Source: Secundilactobacillus yichangensis (GTDB taxonomy: Bacteria; Bacillota; Bacilli; Lactobacillales; Lactobacillaceae). Taken from it: a DNA stretch of 64,000 nucleotides. Shown here one piece after another: positions 1 through 7,981 of the stretch. Positions within the stretch are counted from its first letter, which is position 1; the number at the start of each line of letters is the position of its first letter. The stretch spans positions 108,292 through 172,291 of the forward strand of contig NZ_BOLK01000005.1 of NCBI RefSeq assembly GCF_016861565.1, given 5' to 3'. Both the position numbers and the translations under genes were made by a program. The notes beneath the pieces are model-generated. The model saw nothing but the letters and a program-made list of their open reading frames with translations, had not been told where the DNA came from and did no database searches.

Positions 1-60
1 CTGCTTTATTTGGCTTGCATGGCCGGACTCTGGGCTCTTGAACGCGTTACGGCTACGTAA
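1..60 (+). CDS. C-terminal end of an unidentified (membrane?) protein
   Basis: The first 60 bases read open in frame 1 and end at TAA (58-60), giving 19 residues that finish in ALERVTAT after a hydrophobic run. This looks like the tail of a gene entering from the left. It faces the ABC exporter gene convergently with a 22-base gap, which fits two genes ending here. The family cannot be named from so few residues. Confidence 0.4.
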   Translation: MLYLACMAGLWALERVTAT

Positions 61-82
61 AAGTGTAAAAAGTGAACATCTC

Positions 83-1861
83 TCACTCAAATTGTGCATC
101 ATACAGCTTCTTATAAGCCCCGCCCGCCTTCAAAAGACTTTCATGAGTCCCAGTCTCAACCACCCGGCCATTCTCCAGTACAATGATCTGATCAGCATCA
201 TGAATCGTCGATAACCGGTGTGCAATGACCAGGGATGTACGAGACTCCAACAGGTTATTTAACGCGTGCTGGATTGCTTTTTCAGACTGGTTATCCAGAC
301 TAGCGGTGGCCTCGTCTAAAATGATGATGGGTGCGTTCTTCAGTAAAGCACGGGCAATTGACACCCGTTGCTTTTGCCCGCCGGAAAGTTTGACGCCCCG
401 CTCACCAACTTGGGTATCTAACTGATCCGGTAATTCACGGATAAAGGTATCAAGGTCAGCTAACTTGGCGACTTCCCAGACTTCATCATCGGTGGCATCT
501 GGCCGGCCATACAGAATGTTGTTGCGAATACTGCCGTCAATAATAAAGATATCCTGGGAAACGATGGCGATATGCTGGCGCAGCGAAGAAATATCGATGG
601 ACTGAATTGGTAAGCCGTCAAAGGTAATGCTGCCGCTTTCCAGATCGTAAAATCGGTCGATCAACCGGGTGATGGTCGTTTTGCCAGAACCCGACCGGCC
701 AACCAGAGCAGTTGTTTTGCCGTAGGGAATTGTAAAACTAATATCCTTCAGGGTGGCGTCATATGTTTCAGGGTGTTTAGTAGCGTCATAAGTAAAGTTA
801 ACATGACTAAGGGTAATTCCCTTAGAAAACTTTGGAAACGGCTTAGAATCGACCGCATTTAACACCTGTGGCTTCTCCTGCAGGATTGACTGGATCCGAC
901 CATAGGAAACCAGCGACTGCTGGAGCTGGTTGAGCAGTCGGGTAAAAGCCTGAATGGGTGACTGCACCATTGCCACGTAGCTCAAGTAGGCTACCAGCTG
1001 GCCAACGGTGAGCTGACCCTTGATAATAAAGTAAGCACCTAATGCCAAAACGATTGCGATTCCTAGCGTATTGATCCCATCGATTAGCGGTGAAAAAATA
1101 GCCTGATTTTGACCAGCAGAAATCATGTCTTTCCGGTTTGCAGCGGCAAAATGGTCGAACCGCTGGGCTTCGATATTTTCACTGTTGAAACTTTTAATCA
1201 GGTCGATTTGCGTCAGGGTTTGCTGCATCTGGTTTGACATCCGGGCTTGTGACCGCCGAGCGTTCATAAAAGCAGTTCGGATCCGTACCCGAAAGACCCG
1301 GTAGACGATGAACATCAGCGGAAAAGTGAGGCTTACAGCCAACGCCATTTGCCAGTTGATGTAGAAAATCAGTCCCAGCACGCCAATAAAGGTGAAGAGG
1401 TTGCCAATCATGTTTAGCATGTTGGCTGATATGAGGCTTTGCAGGTTATTGATGTCACTGGTTAGTCGGGTCATCAGGTCACCGGTTTTACTGGATTCGA
1501 AGAAACTGGTGTCTAATTTTAACAAGTATTCGTACAGTTGATTACGCAGGTCAGTAATGGCGTTTTGACTCATCACGGACATGTAATAAGTTGAAATGTA
1601 GGTGAACGCGCCCAGTACGACCGCCGTTATTAAAAGAATGGCAATGGCGCCAATCAGCCACTGAAAATTGTGTTGCGGGATCACTTTATCGATAATAAAC
1701 TGTTCAATTTGCGGCATCACGAACTGCAGCAAGGTGATTACGGTTAATGCTAAGATGTTTAATATCAATAACCAGCGCATTTTAAGGACTTTACTGAAGA
1801 CAAAGCGAAACATTTCCATCAACGAACCATTCGCTTGGGATTCCGCTTGCTTATCCGCCAT
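83..1861 (-). CDS. ABC-type multidrug/lipid exporter, fused permease and ATPase (LmrA/BmrA-like half transporter)
   Basis: This 592-residue half transporter has an N-terminal six-helix membrane domain (about residues 25-330) and a C-terminal nucleotide-binding domain. The ATPase half shows Walker A GRSGSGKTT, signature LSGGQKQR, Walker B IIILDEAT and the H-loop IAHRLST, so it should hydrolyse ATP. It would work as a homodimer, or as a heterodimer with a partner outside the window, exporting drugs or lipids. The length is normal for the LmrA/MsbA class. The ATG start follows a run of purines (GGGGGGAAG) a few bases upstream. No partner ABC gene lies beside it, which favours a homodimer. The substrate cannot be read from sequence. 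Confidence 0.88.
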   Translation of the reverse strand: MADKQAESQANGSLMEMFRFVFSKVLKMRWLLILNILALTVITLLQFVMPQIEQFIIDKVIPQHNFQWLIGAIAILLITAVVLGAFTYISTYYMSVMSQNAITDLRNQLYEYLLKLDTSFFESSKTGDLMTRLTSDINNLQSLISANMLNMIGNLFTFIGVLGLIFYINWQMALAVSLTFPLMFIVYRVFRVRIRTAFMNARRSQARMSNQMQQTLTQIDLIKSFNSENIEAQRFDHFAAANRKDMISAGQNQAIFSPLIDGINTLGIAIVLALGAYFIIKGQLTVGQLVAYLSYVAMVQSPIQAFTRLLNQLQQSLVSYGRIQSILQEKPQVLNAVDSKPFPKFSKGITLSHVNFTYDATKHPETYDATLKDISFTIPYGKTTALVGRSGSGKTTITRLIDRFYDLESGSITFDGLPIQSIDISSLRQHIAIVSQDIFIIDGSIRNNILYGRPDATDDEVWEVAKLADLDTFIRELPDQLDTQVGERGVKLSGGQKQRVSIARALLKNAPIIILDEATASLDNQSEKAIQHALNNLLESRTSLVIAHRLSTIHDADQIIVLENGRVVETGTHESLLKAGGAYKKLYDAQFE

Positions 1862-2026
1862 GAATCTTCCCCCCCTGTGATTTACTCGGTTTTAATCTGT
1901 CAGCTAATGTAGCACGGTGGGCAACTGGTTGCAAACAAAAGGGTTGATAGGCCTAAGTGCAATTTTGAATGCTGGTCATTAACGTTATGGCAATACTGTT
2001 AAAATATTAAAAATTCAGATGCATTG

Positions 2027-2054
2027 TTGACAAAATATAAAACAGTGCTAAACT
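2027..2054 (+). promoter_or_regulatory. Candidate sigma-A promoter of the T-box leader
   Basis: TTGACA (2027-2032) is followed after 16 bases by TAAACT (2049-2054). The -35 is perfect and the -10 weak. It lies just upstream of the T-box leader and is the only good promoter in this stretch. The rest of the 220-base gap after the ABC gene holds nothing else I recognise. Confidence 0.5.
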
Positions 2055-2084
2055 TTTTAATTAATAATTGATTAAAAAATTAAA

Positions 2085-2392
2085 AGCGTTGAAGAAGTAA
2101 GTATCGACGATGGCGCCGTTAGCGAGCCCGGTTTAGTGAAAGCGGGTCGGTCAAGTCGTTGAGAAAATCCCTTTTGAGCTGTGGGCTGAATTTTTAGTAA
2201 GTCTCACCGGTGGCACCCGTTATCAGTGCAGTGAATCGTAATTTTGAATCAAACGTCGGGATCCTAGCTCGGTGAGTGATTCAACTAGGAAGTTACCGTT
2301 CACGTAAGGCTGTATTTAGTTACAGCGAAAAAAGGTGGTACCGTGCAAATCAATGCGCCCTTTAGAGCAATTGCTCTGAAGGGCTTTTTTAA
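2085..2392 (+). ncRNA. T-box riboswitch leader upstream of a peptide-binding protein
   Basis: The leader has the T-box sequence AGGTGGTACCGTG (2333-2345) followed by an intrinsic terminator. Stem I features are visible: an AGTA-type motif near 2096, an AGCGAGCC...GGTTTAGTGAAAGCGGGT distal region (about 2117-2145), and the specifier region near 2163-2178. Aligned with the metA T-box of this window (GAA-N-codon-3 nt-TTnGAG), the specifier reads GAAA-ATC-CCT-TTTGAG, so ATC (2167-2169), isoleucine, is the best fit. AAT or AAA in shifted registers cannot be excluded by eye. Uncharged tRNA should allow readthrough into the lipoprotein and amidohydrolase genes. Boundaries are approximate. Confidence 0.85.
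2357..2390 (+). terminator. T-box terminator hairpin
   Basis: GCCCTTTAGAGCAA pairs with TTGCTCTGAAGGGC and is followed by TTTTTT. It is the regulated terminator of the T-box; the antiterminator would use the T-box sequence just upstream. Confidence 0.88.
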
Positions 2393-2425
2393 TTCAATTA
2401 TTGGTTAAACTAGGAGGAATTGATT

Positions 2426-4033
2426 ATGCAGAAGAAAATGTTATTGTCAGGTTTGGGAGTTTGTTTGTTGGGAGTTGCTTTAGCAGGCTGCAGCAGCGGC
2501 AGTTCGCAGGCGACTAAAAATAAAACGTTGAATGTCACACTGCCAAGTGAACCAGCGACCGCGGATCCTAATAAAGACACGGATACTAATAGTGCCAGTC
2601 TGATTTATCAGACCATGGAAGGTTTATATACATATGATAAGCACAATAAGCTTGTTCCTGGCGTGGCAACGAAGGTTGTTAAGCCAACGGATAATGGTAA
2701 AACATATACGTTCAATCTTAAAAAGAATGCTAAGTGGGCTAATGGTGATCCAGTCACTGCCCAAGATTTCGTCTATTCATTTAGACGTCAAGTAGATCCT
2801 AAGACCAAGGCTCAATACGCTAACGTTTTTCAGTATTTCGTCAACTATGACAAGGTACAAGCAGGTAAGGTTTCCCCAAGTCAATTAGGTGTAAAAGCTT
2901 TAGGTAAAGACAAACTTCAGTTTAAATTGACGCAACCAGTTCCATACCTTAATAATTTGATTGCATCCAAATACATGCCGCTAAACAGGGAGTTTGTTGA
3001 AAAGTACGGTCAGAAGTATGGTACGAGTGCTTCGAAGACTATGACCAACGGCCCATACAAACTGGTTGGCTGGACGGGCAGTAATTCTAGTTGGTCTTAC
3101 GTGAAGAACAATCATTATTGGAATGCTAAACAAGTTAAAATTCCTAAGGTTAAAGTTACAGCAACCAAGGATGAAAATACCGCACAAGATCTGTTTAAGA
3201 GTGGTAAAGTGCAGGAAACTACCGTCTCAGGTCAATACGTTCGGGCTAATGCAAATAACAAAAACTTACAAACCCACTTAGTTGGCCGGCTGCAGTACTT
3301 GTACTTCAATAACAAGAAACCGCAAACTAACTCTGAAAACTTACGTCAGGCTGTTTCCTACGTGGTTAACCGACAAGCATTGACTAAACAAGTGCTTCAA
3401 GATGGTTCCAAACCAGCACTGAGCATGGTGCCGCGGGGTGATCAGACAAACCCAAAGAACGGTAAGGATATGGCGACTGAAACGGGTAACTTACTGCCAT
3501 ATAACCTGGAAAAAGCTAAGAGCTACTGGAATAAGTACCTCAAGGAAACCGGTAAAAAGACCGTTACTTTGAATTTATTGACGGATGACACTGATGAAGA
3601 TAAGCACGTTGGCGCTTATATCCAAGCAAATATGAAAAAGTACTTTAAGGGTGCGAAAGTGACAGTGACTTCATTGCCTCACGCACAACACGTTTCACGT
3701 GACTTTGCGGGTAACTTTGAAATGAACCTCACCGGCTGGAGCACTAATTGGCTGGACTCAGCTGATTTCTTGAGTCTTGCAGCTAAAGGCAACACCGTTA
3801 ACTTTACCGGCTGGAATGATAATCAGTTTAATCGATTAATGACAGCTGCGGATAAAGCAACTGGTCAAGCACGTTACGATGGTTTAGTTAAAGCAAATAA
3901 GCGCCTCATGGCAGTAAAAGGACTCGTGCCGCTTTATCAGCCTTCTGAAGCTAAGTTAGTGAGTTCAAAGGTTGGCGGCCTTCATTATTCATTACTGAAT
4001 GAAGCACAGTATCAATACGCATATTGGAAATAA
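2426..4033 (+). CDS. Oligopeptide ABC transporter substrate-binding lipoprotein (OppA family, SBP_bac_5)
   Basis: The product is a 535-residue extracytoplasmic peptide-binding lipoprotein. Lipobox LAGC lies about residues 19-22, so the Cys is lipidated and the protein anchored outside the membrane. OppA-type features include the YTFNLKKNAKWANGDPVTAQDFVYS block and a C-terminal YQYAYWK. I chose ATG 2426 over TTG 2420 because the AGGAGGA site ends at 2418, too close to the TTG. No permease or ATPase gene is adjacent, so it probably feeds an Opp system elsewhere. The T-box leader ties expression to shortage of one amino acid, making this a peptide-scavenging gene. The downstream amidohydrolase is co-transcribed (22-base gap). 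Confidence 0.92.
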   Translation: MQKKMLLSGLGVCLLGVALAGCSSGSSQATKNKTLNVTLPSEPATADPNKDTDTNSASLIYQTMEGLYTYDKHNKLVPGVATKVVKPTDNGKTYTFNLKKNAKWANGDPVTAQDFVYSFRRQVDPKTKAQYANVFQYFVNYDKVQAGKVSPSQLGVKALGKDKLQFKLTQPVPYLNNLIASKYMPLNREFVEKYGQKYGTSASKTMTNGPYKLVGWTGSNSSWSYVKNNHYWNAKQVKIPKVKVTATKDENTAQDLFKSGKVQETTVSGQYVRANANNKNLQTHLVGRLQYLYFNNKKPQTNSENLRQAVSYVVNRQALTKQVLQDGSKPALSMVPRGDQTNPKNGKDMATETGNLLPYNLEKAKSYWNKYLKETGKKTVTLNLLTDDTDEDKHVGAYIQANMKKYFKGAKVTVTSLPHAQHVSRDFAGNFEMNLTGWSTNWLDSADFLSLAAKGNTVNFTGWNDNQFNRLMTAADKATGQARYDGLVKANKRLMAVKGLVPLYQPSEAKLVSSKVGGLHYSLLNEAQYQYAYWK

Positions 4034-4055
4034 TAGTTAATTGGGGGACAAAACA

Positions 4056-5243
4056 ATGACAGAAAAGACTTTTTATAACTTTACTTTATTTGATGGAACT
4101 GGTGATCAAAACCAAGCGGACGCCTGGTTTACGGTGGATACTGAAACCGGCGCGCTGACACAACGGGGAACGGGTCAGCACCCGCAAACCGATGAAACGG
4201 TTGACTTGAATGGTCAGTACGTGATGCCAGGGTTCTTAAACGTTCATACCCATGTCACCAGTAATCCGGATGCGTTTGACGGTCGCTTTGGTGATTCAGA
4301 AGCCGAATCAGCAGTCTTTGCCTACCAAAACTTACAGAAGCTGTTAAAATCCGGTGTTACCTTTGCGCGACAGCTAGGGACCGACTATGACGTTGATGTA
4401 AAGCTCAAACGGATGCAAAAGAAGGGGCTGTTAGCACATACGCCGCACTTTCAGGCTTCCGGCAGAGCCTTTTCGATGACGGGCGGTCATGGGGATTCAC
4501 CCCACGGTGGCTGGACGGTTGACTCACCGGATGAAATGAGAAAAGGTGTCCGGACGGCCCTTAAAAACGGCGTTGACGTGGTTAAAATGATGGCAACCGG
4601 TGGGGTTATGACGCCCGGTGACTTCATGGACGATCCGCAGCTGTCGGTTACCGAAATGAAAACTGGGGTGGTGGAAGCCCATCATAAGCATCGCAAGGTA
4701 GCTTCACATGCCGAAGGTAATCCCGGGATTCAAAACGCGCTGGATGCAGGAGTTGATTCAATTGAACACGGCTTTTACGTCACTGAAGCTGAAGCCCAGC
4801 AAATGCTTGATCAGGGTACTTATTTAACACCAACGCTGATTGCGGAGTGGACGATTCCAGCCTATGGCAAGGGTGTTTTACCCGACTGGGAAGTTAAGAA
4901 ATGCGCGGACGCTCTGGATGACACTTACAAGAACTTCAAGCGGGCCTTTAAAATGGGCGTGAAGTTTACTTGCGGGACGGATGCCGGGACACCGTTTAAC
5001 GGGTTCGACATGACGCCTAGAGAATTCGAACTGTTAACTAAGGTTGGCATGACACCCGCTCAAGCCTATCAATGTTCTAGCTTGAATTCAGCCGCGCTTT
5101 GCGAGGTTGCTGATAAGTACGGCACCTTGGAAGTTGGCAAGCAAGCCGATTTCCAAGTTCTAAAGGCTGATCCGTTGGCTGACGTGAAGAACGTTCAGCA
5201 AAAAGACAAGCAGGTTTATCTTGGCGGTCAGCGAGAATTCTAA
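4056..5243 (+). CDS. Metal-dependent amidohydrolase (imidazolonepropionase/Xaa-Pro-dipeptidase-like)
   Basis: This 395-residue protein belongs to the amidohydrolase superfamily (TIM barrel, one or two metal ions). Metal and catalytic motifs are in order: VHTH near the N-terminus, a probable carboxylated Lys in VVKMMATGG, SHAEGNPG, DSIEHGF and the CGTDAGTP aspartate. Related proteins include prolidase-like dipeptidases and imidazolonepropionase-like hydrolases. No hut genes are nearby, and co-transcription with a T-box-controlled peptide-binding protein favours a role in cleaving imported peptides or amino acid derivatives, which is inference. ATG 4056 is chosen because GGGGGAC sits 7 bases upstream; the in-frame TTG at 4041 overlaps that site. 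Confidence 0.85.
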   Translation: MTEKTFYNFTLFDGTGDQNQADAWFTVDTETGALTQRGTGQHPQTDETVDLNGQYVMPGFLNVHTHVTSNPDAFDGRFGDSEAESAVFAYQNLQKLLKSGVTFARQLGTDYDVDVKLKRMQKKGLLAHTPHFQASGRAFSMTGGHGDSPHGGWTVDSPDEMRKGVRTALKNGVDVVKMMATGGVMTPGDFMDDPQLSVTEMKTGVVEAHHKHRKVASHAEGNPGIQNALDAGVDSIEHGFYVTEAEAQQMLDQGTYLTPTLIAEWTIPAYGKGVLPDWEVKKCADALDDTYKNFKRAFKMGVKFTCGTDAGTPFNGFDMTPREFELLTKVGMTPAQAYQCSSLNSAALCEVADKYGTLEVGKQADFQVLKADPLADVKNVQQKDKQVYLGGQREF

Positions 5244-5289
5244 AGTTAGTCTTTGAATGAAGCGGTACCGACGAAATAATAAGCAGATA

Positions 5290-5331
5290 AAAATAGCACT
5301 TACCCCGAGAGCACGGAGTAAGTGCTATTTT
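5290..5331. terminator. Bidirectional terminator
   Basis: AAAATAGCACTTAC pairs exactly with GTAAGTGCTATTTT. The hairpin lies between convergent genes, has A- and T-rich flanks on both sides, and can end both transcripts. Confidence 0.88.
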
Positions 5332-5340
5332 CTAAATGAA

Positions 5341-6003
5341 TTAATCTAACTGATCATCTACATGATTATAGTAAGCTACAGAAATATCACTGCCGCGAAC
5401 TTCTAACTTAGTTACGGAGCCGTTCAATGCTGAAACGGCAACGTTAATGTCTGGCTGGAAACGTGAAACGATGCTGCGGATAGTGGTGCCGTGACTGGCC
5501 ACCAGGACCTTATCGCCGTCAACACAGTCGTGCATCAAGGTATCGAACCCTGGTTGCAGCCGGGCCCAGTAGGTGGCGTTATCTTCGGCATCGTTGAAGG
5601 GGTCTTGAGCAGCGATGCGGTCCTTAACGCCTTCAATGGTGTAGGCCGAGATCATCGCGTTAAAGGTAATGTTACCGTCAGGGCCGCCAATCATGTGCCA
5701 GGTTTGGTTTTCATCATTGCCTTCAAAGTAACCGAAGTTTTCTTCCCGAAAGGCAGGGTTGATGATGGCTGTTTTAACCGTGCCGCTATTGGCTGCCAAA
5801 ATGTATTCAGCGGTGTGCTGTGCACGCTCGGAATTGCTGGTGTAAGCCTTAGTGAACGGAATGTGTGCCAGTCGCTTACCCGCTGACTGGGCATCCTTTA
5901 CGCCCTTATCGGTGAGAGCTGCGTCGATCCAGCCCTGAATGCGGTGGTATTTGTTCAGAACGGTCTGTCCGTGGCGAACAAAGTAAATATCAAAATTAGC
6001 CAA
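5341..6003 (-). CDS. Histidine phosphatase family protein (phosphoglycerate mutase-like)
   Basis: This 220-residue cytoplasmic enzyme has the catalytic RHG motif (VRHGQTVLN) near the N-terminus. It also has the second Arg block SNSERAQHTAEY, an acidic EENFGYFEGN motif and the second catalytic His in VASHGTTIRS. These are the residues of the branch that forms a phosphohistidine intermediate. The short length and low similarity to true cofactor-dependent mutases suggest a broad phosphatase rather than the glycolytic enzyme. It lies 17 bases downstream of the antiporter gene and is probably co-transcribed with it. Confidence 0.88.
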   Translation of the reverse strand: MANFDIYFVRHGQTVLNKYHRIQGWIDAALTDKGVKDAQSAGKRLAHIPFTKAYTSNSERAQHTAEYILAANSGTVKTAIINPAFREENFGYFEGNDENQTWHMIGGPDGNITFNAMISAYTIEGVKDRIAAQDPFNDAEDNATYWARLQPGFDTLMHDCVDGDKVLVASHGTTIRSIVSRFQPDINVAVSALNGSVTKLEVRGSDISVAYYNHVDDQLD

Positions 6004-6020
6004 GAAATTGCCTCCAAAAA

Positions 6021-7877
6021 TTAGTTTAATTTGCCCAATTCACGACGGATTTGAGCGGATTGCTGTTTGCTGCTGGTGAAGAGGATCCGGTCGTTGAGCT
6101 TCAGCGGTGTATCGCCACTAGGACGTACGAACCGGTGCTCACGATAAATTTGCGCAATGGTAATGTCATCAATAAATGGCAGGTTGCGGACCTGAATATC
6201 GACGTATTTGTGGTTGCGCAGCTGTACTTCGTAGACGGATGCATCGGTGGAAGTGAGCAGTTCCAGCGTTGATGGCGTTTCAATCAAACTGCGGAGCATA
6301 CTGATCTGGACGTCAGGGGTACTGTACACTTCCACACCCATTTTCATCAGGGTATCCTTACGTTCGTCCAGAATGTTGGGATCCTCAAAGCGGGCAATTA
6401 CCCGTGGTACGCCATACTGTTTGGCGGACTTTGCCAGACGGTAGTTTTCCTTCGAATTGCTCTGACCCAAGACGATGATGTCGGTGTCAAAAACGTCATC
6501 AGCTACCAGGTCGTCGGGCACCAGATTTTTCAGTAAATGCACGTCGATTTCACTATTAAAGGCGCGGTAGTTACGTTCTTGGTCGGTATACATGTGAATA
6601 TCGTAGCCGTTTTTGGTTAACTGCTGGGCCACTGGTACGGTGAGCAGGTTAGTGCCGATAAAGTGGACGTTAAGTGGTTTAGCATCAGCCGCTTCAGTAC
6701 TGTAGAGCCGGTTGAAAGTGACCGGTCCGATAATGCAGGTCAGGATAGCGGCTAACAGAAAAGCCCCTGACTGCTGAGCGGTAATGCGGTGCAAATGCTC
6801 AGCAACTTGTAAGATCGCTAAAACAACGGTCAGCGTGGTGGTGCTCATAGCAGTGCCGGCAAAGGCGTTCCCATTTTTAAAGCGTAACCGTAAAATCGGG
6901 TACACAGCTACCTTGGCAACTAGGTAGGCGATTAGAAAGGCCGGAATCAAAACTAAGGTTTTCGGGTCGGCCAGCAGGGTTCGCAGGTTTAGTCCTACAC
7001 CACTCATAATAAAGAAGATCGGGATGAAGAAGCCGTAACCGATAGAATCCAGCCGCACCTTGGTCTCTTCGTGGGGCTGCAGTAACTTGATGACGATCCC
7101 AGCTAAGAAAGCACCTAGAATACCTTCAGCACCCACCGATTCGGCGATGGTGACTAACAGCACGATGACGAAAAATGACAGCCGAACATCTAGTTGGGTG
7201 GTGGATTTATTAATTCGGTCGAAGAACTTGAAAAAGGCTTTAAAGCGCCAAACCAGCAGACCCGCGGCCAGCAGAATCAATAATAATAGCCATAGTGATT
7301 TAGCGGCGGGACTGTAGGCCGAGGCGTAAAAGGTTAACCCGATCATGGGCACCACTTCGCCTAGAGCTGAGATCAACAAAATCGTTTGGCCGAAGGGCTT
7401 ACTCAGTAGTTCTTTTTCCTTCAGCGCGGCGATGACGATACCCAATGAAATGGTCATAAACAGGATCGTAGCCAGCCAAACATCGGCGAACATGCCCGAT
7501 AGTTTCAGCAGAAAAGCGATGATGATCGACACGACAACGATGGCACCGTAGCTCATAAACGCCAGTATCACGGGAGAATACTTCGGCGCGTTCGCCGACT
7601 GCTTTTGTTCCAGCGGCGTGAGGTCGTTGCGCTTCCGGCTAAAGAGGCTAAAGTCGATTTCCAGCCCACTGAGGAATAACAGCACGATCACGCCGACATC
7701 CTTCAGCATGCTCAGTGTATCGTTTGCGTGAATGATGTTTAGCAGACTGGGACCTAAGATCACTCCGACGATAATTTCCACCACCGCGGTCGGCAGCAAG
7801 GTCAGCTTAAACCGTGCCATAATCAGAGGAATGGCCAACGCACTTAACAGAATAATAACCAATGAGATTTGATCCAT
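6021..7877 (-). CDS. CPA2-family cation:proton antiporter with C-terminal TrkA-type domains (KefB/YbaL-like)
   Basis: About 618 residues: an N-terminal Na+/H+-exchanger membrane domain of roughly 12 helices (to about residue 395), then a TrkA-N-like Rossmann region and a TrkA-C-like domain. It should exchange K+ or Na+ for protons across the membrane, gated by a nucleotide or other ligand. The first Rossmann glycine motif is degenerate (HFIGTNLLT instead of GxGxxG), so nucleotide binding may be altered or lost. ATG 7877 is preferred over 7895 because GAGGT lies 7 bases upstream of it. The gene is divergent from the helicase gene, with both promoters in the ~100-base gap. Confidence 0.85.
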   Translation of the reverse strand: MDQISLVIILLSALAIPLIMARFKLTLLPTAVVEIIVGVILGPSLLNIIHANDTLSMLKDVGVIVLLFLSGLEIDFSLFSRKRNDLTPLEQKQSANAPKYSPVILAFMSYGAIVVVSIIIAFLLKLSGMFADVWLATILFMTISLGIVIAALKEKELLSKPFGQTILLISALGEVVPMIGLTFYASAYSPAAKSLWLLLLILLAAGLLVWRFKAFFKFFDRINKSTTQLDVRLSFFVIVLLVTIAESVGAEGILGAFLAGIVIKLLQPHEETKVRLDSIGYGFFIPIFFIMSGVGLNLRTLLADPKTLVLIPAFLIAYLVAKVAVYPILRLRFKNGNAFAGTAMSTTTLTVVLAILQVAEHLHRITAQQSGAFLLAAILTCIIGPVTFNRLYSTEAADAKPLNVHFIGTNLLTVPVAQQLTKNGYDIHMYTDQERNYRAFNSEIDVHLLKNLVPDDLVADDVFDTDIIVLGQSNSKENYRLAKSAKQYGVPRVIARFEDPNILDERKDTLMKMGVEVYSTPDVQISMLRSLIETPSTLELLTSTDASVYEVQLRNHKYVDIQVRNLPFIDDITIAQIYREHRFVRPSGDTPLKLNDRILFTSSKQQSAQIRRELGKLN

Positions 7878-7981
7878 AACAATACCTCGAATCATTTATA
7901 GGGATTTAATGAAGCTATATTGTTCTTATCGGATGCAATTAGTGCTATACTTTACTATCGAATTTACGACTGGAGGGCGCC

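Noticed and set aside
5491..5886. 131-codon plus-strand frame opposite the histidine phosphatase
   Set aside because: The opposite strand codes all catalytic motifs of the phosphatase; no ribosome site for this frame.
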